Assembly: GCA_010909725.1 (NCBI GenBank) | Contig: JAACMV010000001.1 | Span: 1-34,152, forward strand | Source: Picochlorum sp. 'celeri' | Taxonomy: Eukaryota; Chlorophyta; Trebouxiophyceae | Direction: 5' to 3' | Length of the DNA: 34,152 nucleotides | Part shown: positions 23,215 through 33,724 of the stretch, one piece after another | Layout: each line of letters starts with the position of its first letter | Position numbering within the stretch: the first letter of the stretch is position 1 | Translations under genes and position numbers: made by a program | Notes under the pieces: model-generated | Seen by the model: the letters and a program-made list of their open reading frames with translations, nothing else | The model's database searches: none | Told to the model about the DNA's origin: nothing

Positions 23215-24032
23215 TTTTTTTTTTTTTTTGGTTCTGTATGTAAACAAAGAAGTGAGAAAATCCGGATGACACTGGGTTCGTCTGTACATGACAGATGGTT
23301 CCCCCTCATGATGGAGTCTCCACCATGACTCGGTATACTCTTCCCTACTGTGCCCGAGGTGACTAGATACCATTCCAGGTGATGTGGGAGTTGCACCCAC
23401 TAAAAACTCACTCCTTGGACAACAGTCCACGTGTTCCACTGAGCAGCCCCACAGAGTGTGGGGGGCTCGATGAGAACTGCCATACCCATTGGGCTTCGGC
23501 TCTTGGGGGTAAGAAAAGTGGTGAAGTATCACCGGTGGAGCAGGAGGTGGTCAACCAGGAGGTCAACGCCTGCGTGCCAACAGCCCGAAGGCCTCTCACT
23601 AGGCCATGAGTAACAGCCAGACCAACCCAAGAAGGGCGGTATGGGTGCTCTCCTTCAACTGCCCCCAGCAGCTAGGAAGTGTGGTCAAGTGGTTCGAGAA
23701 CCCGAGGTTGCTGGGCCAAGCAACCAACTCGAGGGGCGGTGTTCCGAGGAACCACCCAAGAAACACCGCGTCCGCGAGAACGGGCAGCCTCTCAGAACCA
23801 CTAGAGATATAGAAAGCTAACGAGTGCATGGTGTGCCCGTCTCCACACCGTGCAGCAAGTTCAAGGCCCGGTGGGGGTCAAGTGGACAGCAGCCGGAGGC
23901 GAGCCTCCCACACTTCCCACTGTGGCTACTGTTCGCTTGCACCGTGCCTATTGTTTCTATATCGACAAAACAGAAGTAAAAACGTTCGTTACCTAAAAAA
24001 AACCTTCTGAAAAAAATTTTTTTTTTTTTTTT
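23215..24032 (-). mobile_element. Nested non-autonomous retroelement (818 bp)
   Basis: Inserted in LINE copy B with a 13-bp target-site duplication. Its 3' end (plus 23230 onward) shares with the LINE the CAGAACC-poly(A) terminus, the hairpin, 'CACTAAAAACTCACTCCTT', 'CAGTCCACGTGTTCCAC' and a GAACTGCC...GGCTCTTGG block, so it is derived from or parasitises the LINE. The 5' ~550 bp are unrelated to the LINE and have no long ORF. The 5' edge on the minus strand starts with A16 then T6, so the element is bounded by an A tract on both sides. A SINE-like or LINE-derived passenger is inferred. Confidence 0.78.
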
Positions 24033-24045
24033 ATGGCCATCCTCT
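24033..24045. repeat. Target-site duplication, right copy
   Basis: ATGGCCATCCTCT, the partner of 23202-23214. Confidence 0.85.
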
Positions 24046-24837
24046 CCGTGCTATAAGTGTGCTCATGGCCTCCAAGTCGTGATTGAAGTCCCCCATGATG
24101 ACGATGGGAGTCCCCGGTCGCTCCGCTGTGATCCTGTGTATGTCTGCATCCAGTTTGTTCAACGTCTCACGCCGATCGTCTCTCAGATGCTCCCCTGGTA
24201 CATATATGGTGGCGATGTAGCAGGTGACTGGCATCAATTGGTGCACTTGGGCCCATATGATGTTGGGATGGGCATACACTTCTCTGAGCTCTGTCGTGGG
24301 CAAGCTCCTGTGTGTCACTAGTGCTACTCCTCTGACCCCTGGCCCCGTCTTGTACCTCTGTATGACGTTATAGTGGCTGAAGGCCAGCGGGAAGGAGTCT
24401 TCTTCAACCTGATGTTCTTGCAGCCCCACCACTCCGAATCTGCGAGCTTTAAAGCGCCAATTGAGCTCGCCTCGTTTGTTGGCAGCCGTGGTGATGTTCC
24501 ATGTGGCAAGAACGTTGAAGGGTTTCGATCCTTGGCGTGCGTTGTTCTCCTCGGTTCGGCTGCTCCGACCATCGCCTGCTCCTCCTCTTCCTTGGCGGGC
24601 CCAAGGGAATCCAGCCCCAACTCGGCGGGTCCGAGTATGTCCAGCTCCAGTGTCTTCCGGCCCGTGTCGTCGTGCCTGCTCCTTCATTCTGCGCCTGTAG
24701 TTTTTGTGGCGTCGAATATGCCACTTCCAAGCCGTTCGGGATGCCGCGATCTGGCTGATCAGCCCTTCGGGAGCACCCTCGATCCAGACGTCAAAGCGGA
24801 CCCGTTGGTCAATCCTTTGCCTAGCCGCTCGAACTTG
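24046..24837 (-). pseudogene. LINE ORF, N-terminal endonuclease fragment (copy B)
   Basis: Encodes an Arg-rich N-terminal extension (HIRRHKNYRRRMKEQARRH), then the APE domain up to GDFNHDLEAMSTLIARRGWP, where the nested element interrupts. The basic extension could bind nucleic acid. It is open at its 5' edge with no start codon before the joint to copy A's tail. Confidence 0.8.
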
Positions 24838-24864
24838 TTTTTTTTTTTTTTTTTTTTTTTTTTT

Positions 24865-27800
24865 GGTTCTGTAAGCATACAAAGAAGTGAGAAAATCTCG
24901 ACTGACACGGAGTTGGCCTGCTGCCTCAAATGCAGGTGGTCCTCCCAGCAGGGCTCCTGAATCAAGAGAACCTCGACCATGTGGAGCTCTGCCACGTGTG
25001 CATGAAGCCAACCATGCACAGGTGCCCAGATACCTGCCCAGGTGATGTGGGGGTTGCACCCACTAAAAACTCACTCCTTATATACCACAGTCCACGTGTT
25101 CCACAGGGCGCCTCGGCGTGGGGTCTCCGAGAGGAGTCTCAGAAACCTCACTGGAAGTGCGCCGTGAGAACTGCCGTACCCAGGGGGCGTCGGCTCTTGG
25201 GGTAGTGGGCGCCTCAGCATGACTCTCCAAAAGAGCTGAGGCCTGTGGTTGAGAGCCACCATGATCTTCCAACGAAAGATCATGGGCACCACTTGACTCT
25301 CGGTGACCTATGTTGTGAGGGGAGGTTGCCTCCTCCCTCGCCCTGTCCCGTGCCTCCATCAAAGACACCACTTCCTCTGATCCCCACAGCTTTCCCATAT
25401 GGGTGGGCATACTAATCCCCAAAAAATGGGCTGTGGCGATGCACAGGGGGACAGGGGCTTGAGTAACATGCTCGGAGGATGCTGTAGGAGCAAACTCTGG
25501 ATGTTCTCCTCTGGCTGACCCCAACAACCATTGCCAAGGGTCCACTCCAGTTTCCTGATGAGCGGTGATGGCCTTGGCGATCCAATCTCCCAGCACTTGG
25601 TCGCGAATCACCGCGTATGCCGGGCAGTGAAGCAAGAGATGTTCGAGAGAGTCCTCCGTGTGGCTTTCGCAGCTGGCGCACCAGGAGCGATAGGAGGGAG
25701 GAAGCAGCCGAGCTCGAGAGCCTCGGGCAGCATTCCAGATCCCTCCTGTGCGGGCCCGTGCAAGCCAGTGAAAGCCACGAGAGTACCCCTCCGCAGTCGA
25801 ATATGAAAGATAATTATTTGTAGATGAATAATTAGCTTCCACATAGGCGTTGTACCCTGAAGAGTGGCTCCTGTCGGTGGCGAGGTGGCGTTCCCACGTG
25901 AGGAATTGGACCTGTTTGGCGAGTTGCTTGGGGGTCTTGTCGAGGGGCGAGAATCCATGTCGATTCTGTAACCTCGTCATGAAGGCCTTGGTGCGTTGGA
26001 CCAGCGTGTGTTTGCCCCTCCTGGCTGGGAGGCTAAACAAGGTGCCAATCCAAGTCCCAAGGTCTGGCCACTTCCTCCAGGCTCGGGCTGCTCTCCCTGC
26101 AGCGATGGCAGGAAGGGTGGGGAGTTCCAGCTCAGTGGATAGTGTCGCGGACGCTATCGTATGAGTGGCCTTGCCCCTGACAGCCATGTTGAGAGCCATG
26201 GAGAGCACTCGTTGGAGCGGTTGCATCGCGGTGCGCCCGCTCGAGCCAAACAGTTCGCCTCCGTATGCCAATTGAGGGATCAGTTGTCCCTTGATGGCCA
26301 GCAGCTTGCTCTTCAGGGGGATAGAGGGCGTCGCCAGCATAGGTCGCATGGCTCGGAGCGTCGCCAAGCCTTTGGCACGTCTGTCGAGGATGATGTCCCT
26401 CACGTCGAGGCGTGGGGTGACAACAATCCCGAGATACGTGTACTTGTCGACTACTGGAATGGTACCGCGTTGGATGGTGAAGGGGCCAATGGTGGGTCGA
26501 GGCAGCTGTGTAGAATCACCTACGCCCAGTGCCATGACGCCACACTTGGCGTGTCCCACCTCCATGCCGAAGCGGTCACACCAGTCTCCGAACGTGTTGA
26601 GCGAGTCCTGCAGCTCTGCTTCCGACTCGGCCAGGATGACTGTGTCGTCTGCGAAGAGCAGGCCAGGAATACGGGGGTCTTCATCGGCGTGCGGGTCGCG
26701 AAGATTCGGTACCGTCACGCCTCGGATCCCATCCAGTGCCGAGTCGATGAAGAGATCGAACAGGACTGGGCTCAACGTATCGCCTTGCTTGACGCCTCTA
26801 TGCAATGGGAACGTACCTGTGGAAGTAAGAGTACCTGCAGAGCATTTGAAACCAGCGTGAGAATACAGCGTGGAGATGAAGTTCAAACACGCGCCGTTGA
26901 TCCCCCGAGAACTAAGTACATGAAGAAGGCACCGATGGGGGACCATATCGAATGCCTTCCTCAGATCTATAAATGCAGCAAAGGTGACCTGGTCCACTTG
27001 GCGTCGGCGGAGGGCAATCTCGTAGAGCGTCGCAGCTTGAGCTGGGCATTCCTGTAGTCTCCTGAATCCAGCTTGTTCCTTTCTGAGTCCTCTGGGTCCT
27101 TCTATAAGATGTGTGTGCAGCCTGTCTGATATCACCCTGGTAGTGAGTTTGAGGAGGCAGTCGATGAGTGAGATGCCTCGGTGATTATCCAACAGCGTAG
27201 CATCTTTGTGTGGCTTGGGGATGCTAATGATCAGGCTGCTGTGCATGTCTTCTGGGATGTCGCCATGAAAGATAGAGTTGACGGCTTCCAGTAGCATTCT
27301 TCCCATTGGCGTTGTGGGTTCCAACCTAGGGGTGTCTTCTTTGCAGAGTTTGTACACCTCGTTTGTGATGCCATCCATTCCTGGTGCTTTGCCTGTTGCA
27401 GAGGTGGCGAGAGCTGCTTGTATCTCCGGCCACGTGATGTCTCTATTCAGTTCCAAAACAGTTGGTCGCTGGGGCAAGGGGCATCGCTCGGCCCAGGACG
27501 CAAGGGGGGTGGTATCTGCGTCTCCTGCCAATGTGCTGTAATGCTGCTCCGTCGTGTGCAAAATGGCTTCGTTGCTCAGTTGCAGCTGGTTATTTGGTCC
27601 TTTCACGGGCTGCAGTGTCTGTGGGCGTCTCTGTTTGCCTTGTAGAATATTGATGAACTTCCAGAAGATGGGACTGGAAGGTCCTGATGCTGCAGCCCTG
27701 TGTACAAATTTGTGGAAACTGGATGTCTGGTCACGCCTGACCAATCGCCTCGCTTCCTGGTGTAATGCCTTGTATGTTGCCATCGTATCTGTGTTGAGGT

Positions 27801-29019
27801 TTCTGTACATCTCCAGTCGTGCCTGGTTTCGTTTTCGTAGCACTGTGCGCGTTCTGTGTGCGAGCTTTCTGATGGGCTTTTCTCGATGGCATGTGGTTTG
27901 GAAGCATTCTTGCTGGTCAAGAATCCTGTGCAATGTGTCTTTGAATTTTCCTGTAAGGCTTTCTGTTTGTGTGTCGTCTGAGTCTGTGTGTTCCATGTCA
28001 GCCTCCATGTCCTCCGTAGTCTGTAGCAAGTTGTCCCAATAGTTGTGCTCCGTAATGTCTTTGGCAGTCCCAATGTGATCCAGCCGCAGTTTCTTCCTTG
28101 GTGGCGGCGGGATATCGCGTTGTCCTTCGTATCTACATTTCACAGCGAGTGGCCAGTGGTCTGAGGATGCTTCTGTGGTGAGTACCCTGGCTGATAGCAG
28201 TTGAGCCCGGGCATGTTCGTTCACCAGAATGTGGTCTATAGCGCTTCCTTGTGTGTACGGCCTCCAGAATGTCGTGGCATCTCCTCGCACTGGCAGCAAA
28301 TCTAATGGCCATCCTCTCCGTGCTATAAGTGTGCTCATGGCCTCCAAGTCGTGATTGAAGTCCCCCATGATGACGATGGGAGTCCCCGGTCGCTCCGCTG
28401 TGATCCTGTGTATGTCTGCATCCAGTTTGTTCAACGTCTCACGCCGATCGTCTCTCAGATGCTCCCCTGGTACATATATGGTGGCGATGTAGCAGGTGAC
28501 TGGCATCAATTGGTGCACTTGGGCCCATATGATGTTGGGATGGGCATACACTTCTCTGAGCTCTGTCGTGGGCAAGCTCCTGTGTGTCACTAGTGCTACT
28601 CCTCTGACCCCTGGCCCCGTCTTGTACCTCTGTATGACGTTATAGTGGCTGAAGGCCAGCGGGAAGGAGTCTTCTTCAACCTGATGTTCTTGCAGCCCCA
28701 CCACTCCGAATCTGCGAGCTTTAAAGCGCCAATTGAGCTCGCCTCGTTTGTTGGCAGCCGTGGTGATGTTCCATGTGGCAAGAACGTTGAAGGGTTTCGA
28801 TCCTTGGCGTGCGTTGTTCTCCTCGGTTCGGCTGCTCCGACCATCGCCTGCTCCTCCTCTTCCTTGGCGGGCCCAAGGGAATCCAGCCCCAACTCGGCGG
28901 GTCCGAGTATGTCCAGCTCCAGTGTCTTCCGGCCCGTGTCGTCGTGCCTGCTCCTTCATTCTGCGCCTGTAGTTTTTGTGGCGTCGAATATGCCACTTCC
29001 AAGCCGTTCGGGATGCCGC

Positions 29020-29021
<2 letters not shown>
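24865..29021 (-). mobile_element. LINE copy A (4.16 kb)
   Basis: Uninterrupted from its truncated 5' end (encoding IAASRTAWKWHIRRH) to the 3' A27 tail. Its 5' end abuts a 30-nt A tract belonging to a further copy whose body is hidden by the gap. Confidence 0.88.
25078..29021 (-). CDS. LINE polyprotein, APE + RT + zinc knuckle (copy A)
   Basis: About 1,314 codons open, with the same domains as copy C plus ~60 extra N-terminal residues (the Arg-rich region before SSRTEENN). All catalytic motifs (QEH, GDFN, SDHWPL, FADD, CX2CX9HX4C) are present. The C-terminus differs from C by RRPVEHVDCGI instead of RRSVEHVDCGI. The native start codon is missing because of 5' truncation. Confidence 0.88.
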
Positions 29022-29052
<31 letters not shown>

Positions 29053-29152
29053 NNNNNNNNNNNNNNNNNNNNNNNNNNNNNNNNNNNNNNNNNNNNNNNN
29101 NNNNNNNNNNNNNNNNNNNNNNNNNNNNNNNNNNNNNNNNNNNNNNNNNNNN
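29053..29152. other. Assembly gap (100 N)
   Basis: Exactly 100 N, which is normally a placeholder for unknown length. Left edge: T30 followed by a single G, as in the LINE 3' terminus TTGGTTCTG. Right edge: inside an exon of the RRM gene. The gap therefore hides at least one LINE end and the 5' part of that gene. Confidence 0.95.
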
Positions 29153-31413
29153 GTAGCGACTGCAGGGCCCAAAGAGACGAGGGATGGGACAGTGCCTACG
29201 GGACAAATTACTCGACAAGGTAGGATCGATGAGTGTTTTTGATGAATGAGATTGTTTTGTTTTTAATAGTAGAACATGTTATGGTGTCTGTAGTGGGCGA
29301 GGAGGATCCAGAATTGGCAGAGTTCTTGTCATTGATGCAGCCACGCCATAAGAAGGCGATTTGGTCGAATGAAGATGCGTTTGTTCAGGAACAAAATGGT
29401 CTTACGGTGCAAAATAAGCAATCTTTGGATGTTGTTGACGATGGAAGTGCCTCTGATGGGGAATACGAGGATGTAGAGAAGGCGACAGAAGATGTGCCAC
29501 GTCCTGCACCACACAATGTTGGTGTTGATGGTGTTGTTGTGGATGCTGGTGTATCTGACTTGGACTATTTGAAATCACGAATGACTTCCAAATTTTCTGA
29601 CGATGAGGAAGAGTCTGGAGGCTCGGATGAAGAGCCTGCCTCTGGAGCACCATCAGCAGCGGAGCAGGATGAGGATGCCACAACAGAGGATGGTCACAAG
29701 TCGTTGCCCCTGAAAGAGGGTGGTGGCACAGATGAAGTAGACATTATCGATGATTCAGAGGCTAAAGATAAAAGCAGTGACGATCAAATTGGTCTCATTT
29801 CGCAAACAAGGCGTTTATTTGCAAGGAATTTGCCATACTCTGCTGGTGATGATGATGTCAGAAACTTGTTTGAACAGTATGGAGACTTGGAAGAGGTCCA
29901 TATTGTAATCGATAAGGCGACGAGGAAAAGCAAGGATACGCGTTAATCACATTTGTGGAACCAGAGCCTGCTGTGAAAGCCTTCGAGGCTCTTGATGGCT
30001 CCATCTTCATGGAAGACTCCTGCACATCTTGCCAGGCAAATCAGCTCCACAGCATGAGGACAGACCCATAGATGATTCTCATGGAACAAGCAGCTACAAA
30101 AAGGAAAAGGAGACAAAATGAAGAAAGAAGAGGCGACGAATAGAGCAGCATGGAACACTCTCTTCATGAGGGCAGACACTGTGGCAGATGCCGTGGCAGA
30201 TATGTATGACATGCCCAAGTCGGCCTTACTGGACCCATCGGCATCAGATATGGCAGTAAGGCTTGCTTTAGGAGAAGTAAAGGTCATCAACATGACAAAA
30301 GAGCATTTAGAAGAGCATGGAGTGCATGTCACTGCACTGGAGGATGCTGCTCAGTCATCAGGCAAATCCAAGAAGAGGGACGCTGTCAAACGCAGCGATT
30401 GCGTTCTCATCGTCAAGAATTTACCCTATACATTGGATGAGGATGAGCTAAAGGCAATGTTCAGCAATATAGGCCCAATTCTGAGGTGGGTTTTGCCTCC
30501 TTCACATGCACTTGCTATTGTGGAGTTAGCAGCAGCCATGATGCCAGCAATGCATTCAAAAAGCTTGCATTCAAAAGATACCGCAGCGTACCAATATACT
30601 TAGAATGGGCTCCCAGAGACATCTTTTCATACCATAAGAGCAGCAAGTCTTCCATGGAGAAGGCACCCACAGGGCTAGACACAAGCCAAAAGGAGACGCC
30701 CAAGGTTGACCCAGTGGGAGCAGCCCTGACGAGCCTTCAGAATGGAGCAGATGAATCGGCGGACTCTTCGACAATCTTTGTTAAAAACATTGCATTCAAG
30801 ACAAAGAAACAGAGTTTCGAGAAACATTTTAGGACACTGTCAGATCTTGTGGCGGGGAGTTGAAGAGTGCCAAGATTGCCCAAAGGAAACTGAAAGACGG
30901 CAAGCAGGTCTCCGCTGGGTTTGGTTTTGTAGAGTGTTCAGCGAGGATGTCGCGCGACGGGTCATCGATGCTCTCCAAGGCTCGTCCTTGGATGGCCACA
31001 ACCTTGTTCTCCAGCTTTCCCAAGGAACTGCTTCTTCACTCCCTCAGGAACAAGCCAAAAAGGCAGCCCCAGACACCAAGGCAGCGTCGTCCAAAGTTTT
31101 AATACGCAATGTCGCATTTGAGGCAACTAGGGCAGACCTCGTGAATTTGTTCACCCCGTTCGGCGAGGTGAAGAGCTGCAGACTCCCACGAAAGTTTGAT
31201 GGCAACCACAGAGGCTTTGCCTTTCTAGAGTTTGCGAGCAAACAAGAAGCCAAAGCAGCAGTCGCAGCAGTTGCAGGATCCCACTTGTATGGACGCAGGC
31301 TCGTCATTGAGTGGGCCGAGGAAGAAGATTCGATAGAGCAGATGCGTGAAAAGACGAGCAGGAAATTCGACGGTGGCCAAGGCTCCAGGCAGAAACGCGT
31401 CAAGAGTGCATAA
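29153..31413 (+). CDS. MRD1: Mrd1/RBM19-like multi-RRM protein (5' partial, frame breaks)
   Basis: Exon fragment 29153-29219, intron 29220-29293 (74 nt, GTAGGA...TGTAG, phase 1), then coding to 31413. A linker with DPELAEFLSLMQ and an acidic stretch precede RRMs: RLFARNLPYSAGDDDVRNLF, CVLIVKNLPYTLDEDELKAMF, TIFVKNIAFKTKKQSFEKHF and KVLIRNVAFEATRADLVNLF...RGFAFLEFASKQEA, ending in WAEEE and a basic tail. This order fits Mrd1/RBM19, which works in 18S rRNA processing in the nucleolus; its N-terminal RRM1 would lie in the gap. Frame breaks near 29935, 30010, 30115, 30525, 30855 and 30940 are each explained by one base missing, usually in a short run. Confidence 0.8.
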
Positions 31414-31498
31414 TAAAACAACAAATTTGCGTTACGAACGAAACAAAAAGCTATTAAAACAGGTAAAAGTAACAACTACATCCAATACACCTCTCAGA

Positions 31499-32169
31499 AT
31501 GAGCTCTTTCGTAGAGAAACTCCGTCGCATGTCAACTGGTACGTCAGCCTCGTATCCCCAGACTCGCTCAATATCACCTATTCACCGTCATCCTATTTTT
31601 TCATATCGCAGGAAACAAAACAGATGACTCGCAAGCAGCAAGTACGTAATACATTGTCTGGGTTTGGTTTCGGAAATGTAGATCGTTGCCTGTCGTGGCG
31701 GTCCCCGCATGATCAGCATATTTTGCAGTCTGGGATAGTTCATTGTCCTAACAGTACCATATATAATTTCGGTTGTGGGCAAAAAGACGCGATTGGTCGC
31801 GATGTCGGACTGACGCCATTCCTCTCACGTGACATGTGCAGGTCCACGAAACAATGTTTGGAGCAGCACCTTTGATCCGGGGCGCAATGCTAACATGAAA
31901 AAGATGGGATCGTCATACTATGACAAACCAGCTGCTGGCGATAGCACTACAGTATGGGACCAGCACCTGGAGGCGCAGAAGCAGGCTGCCCCTCAATCTC
32001 CCACGTCTGCGAACAACCAAGTCGGACAAAAGACCATTGACAAGGAGGATCTACAGAAGATGATGACTCCATCGAATGTGAGGCAGCGATGCAGAAGGTT
32101 GACCCATCTGGCACTGGTAAGATTGATTTTGACCAATTCATGTCTCAGCTCCGTTCTGTCCAAAATTAA
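31499..32169 (+). CDS. Small EF-hand protein with micro-exons
   Basis: Model: exon 1 31499-31538 (MSSFVEKLRRMST), intron 31539-31611 (73 nt, GTACGT...CGCAG), exon 2 31612-31641 (30 nt), intron 31642-31841 (200 nt, GTACGT...TGCAG), exon 3 31842-32169. All phases agree (1, 1). Exon 3 has NANMKKMGSSYYDKPAAGDSTTVWDQHLEA, a linker, and a C-terminal EF-hand-like loop, VDPSGTGKIDFDQFMSQL. To reach that loop the frame must change near 32060; one extra G after AAGATG does it. Residues at loop positions 1, 3, 5, 7, 9 and 12 are D, S, T, K, D and F, so the usual position-12 Glu is not in register and calcium binding is doubtful. Family not recognised. Confidence 0.6.
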
Positions 32170-32215
32170 GTGGTCGACCTTCTTCATGCCATATTTTGAA
32201 TTTTCAAGTTTTTTT

Positions 32216-32220
32216 TGTAA
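32216..32220 (+). terminator. TGTAA polyadenylation signal
   Basis: TGTAA after a T8 run, 47 nt downstream of the EF-hand gene stop. Confidence 0.5.
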
Positions 32221-32241
32221 CATGCTGAGTGATAGGTAAAC

Positions 32242-33675
32242 GTGTGGCACGTGAGCGTGTCCGACGACTGTCGTTGGGTAGAAAAACAATTCAATGCCGA
32301 AAATTTTCAACGTCGAATGCCACATGGACGCGTTGTAGTTTCTTCGAGAATTATGAGATGCTCAAAACAATCAAAGGTATTGAGATTCGCCTTCCAACGA
32401 CAGGCCTTGCTGACAGGGTGTGCTTGCGTGTCAGCAATGCTCTGTATCTGAAGGGTTCTGTGTTGGTGACTGCCGCACATGGGCTATCAAGGAATGGGAC
32501 CAATGATGATGTATGCGATCAGAAGTGGGACAGTGTGGTGGGTCTGAATCTCACCTCTACACTGGAGGGGCTTGGAATATTGTCAAAGCATGAGAATTGT
32601 TTTGCAAATGCTATGGAATGGAACGGCATTCGTACGTACGGGGGATGAATTTGCAATCATATGCAGTGAAAAAGGCCGCAATGTCCGTGCGCCTCGCCAT
32701 CCTCAGGGGTTTTGTATCCCATGTCTTTGTTGGTATGAAGCAGCCACGATTGGGATTCATTCTGGATGTCACCGACGCCACTCGAGATCATCGAGACTTG
32801 TTTGAGCGGCTACAAGGTATATCGATTGTTGGTATTGGAAAAGGCACAGGCAGTGAGGGTATATTCCTGCTGCCTGATCCATACATGATTGCAGGAGTGG
32901 CATTCAATGAAATGGTTACAGGAGTCATCCCCCGCGATTTACATGGGTTTGGAAATGTGCGTCCATATGTTTTTTCGTGGTTGAGGTGACGTCTCGTCGA
33001 TCTATTCATCATGTTTTTCATACCTGTTGCAGATCTGTCGCCGTCTTACAATTCAAAGACACTGAGTGCCGTGCCATGGATGGACCGACAGAGCAAGCTG
33101 CTCTACAGAGGATCGTGTCATCCCACCATCAATGCCAGTGAAAGGCAAGGTCACTATCTGCTACGTGGTGAATTCTGTAAAACTCTCCAGAATCAGGAAA
33201 GTAGCGGAATTGATTTCAAACTGCGGTCCTCAGACACCCAGGCATGCTCTCAGCATGCAGCGGAAACATTGCTTGTTGGAAATTGCTTGCCATGTTGTTC
33301 AAACTCCAGCCTCAAAGTCAACTACATGGCGCAAAATTTCAAGTATCAGCTGATCTTAGACGGGTATGGGCCGTCTTACGAGTCGGGGATCTGGAAATTC
33401 TTGTCCTGTGGCACTGTTTTCAAAGGAGAGCATCCATCAGGAAAAAGCTCGAGTTGTTTTGGAACCAATTTGTCGAGGAAGGGGTGGACTTCATCAGCGT
33501 CTTTCCTAGCACCATGGTTCAAAAATTCAAAAACTGTCTTCAGAACGAGCAGAGGTGCCAGGCAATTGCCCAGCGTGGGTGCTCCAAGATGCATAGGATT
33601 GTCAGTTGGGACTTCATGATCCAATACACCCGCGACGTTGGTCGCCAATTGAACGATGTGTGGCATTCGCGCTGA
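32242..33675 (+). CDS. GT90/CAP10-type glycosyltransferase (exons and start unresolved)
   Basis: Coding signal is spread over three frames, so the model is approximate. Recognisable parts in order: LRGFVSHVFVGMKQPRLGFILDVTD and GIFLLPDPYMIAG (about 32690-32895), VPWMDRQSKLLYRGS (33076-33120, the family's 'PW...WRGS' motif), FKYQLILDGYGPSYESGIWKFLSCGTVF (33338-33421, the nucleotide-sugar-binding DG...S...LSG block), then FWNQFVEEGVDFISV and the C-terminal NEQRCQAIAQRG...WDFMIQYTRDVGRQL. An intron at 32986-33032 (47 nt, GTGACG...TTGCAG) is likely. The family includes Rumi/KDELC/CAP10 O-glycosyl- and xylosyltransferases of the secretory pathway. The N-terminal end and start codon are uncertain; some breaks may be sequencing indels. 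Confidence 0.6.
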
Positions 33676-33719
33676 GCATCTTTCCTCCATTACATCATAG
33701 TGTTTTACGTATCATTACC

Positions 33720-33724
33720 TGTAA
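33720..33724 (+). terminator. TGTAA polyadenylation signal
   Basis: TGTAA 45 nt after the GT90 stop. Confidence 0.5.

Larger units (their letters stand above)
19762..24837 (-). mobile_element. LINE copy B, interrupted by a nested element
   Basis: The longest copy: about 4.25 kb of LINE sequence in two pieces, 24046-24837 and 19762-23214, split by the insert at 23215-24032. It extends ~100 bp further 5' than copy A (encoding VRAARQRIDQRVRFDVWIEGAPEGLISQ...) and so shows that the ORF starts still further upstream. Apart from the insert it appears nearly identical to copy A. Confidence 0.88.
14221..29052 (-). repeat. Head-to-tail array of poly(A)-linked LINE copies
   Basis: All copies read on the minus strand. 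Each joint is 'CAGAACC-A(n)' (the element 3' end) followed directly by the truncated 5' end of the next copy. Tracts seen as T on the plus strand are 14221-14249, 15510-15518, 15730-15762, 19734-19761, 24838-24864 and 29022-29051. Order 5' to 3' on the minus strand: tail of a copy lost in the gap, A, B (with a nested insert), C, short element D, stub E. No unique sequence lies between copies, so insertion into pre-existing poly(A) tails is the simplest explanation. The Zepp elements of trebouxiophyte green algae form comparable clusters, but I cannot say whether this is a relative. Confidence 0.85.

Noticed and set aside
23691..23702. GGTTCGAGAACC in the nested element as a Pol III B box
   Set aside because: One base too long for the consensus, palindromic, and no A box at a suitable distance; not called as a tRNA-derived SINE promoter.
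14221..29051. CRISPR-like or tandem satellite array
   Set aside because: Units are kilobases long, of variable length, and encode RT; the regular spacing comes from LINE copies.
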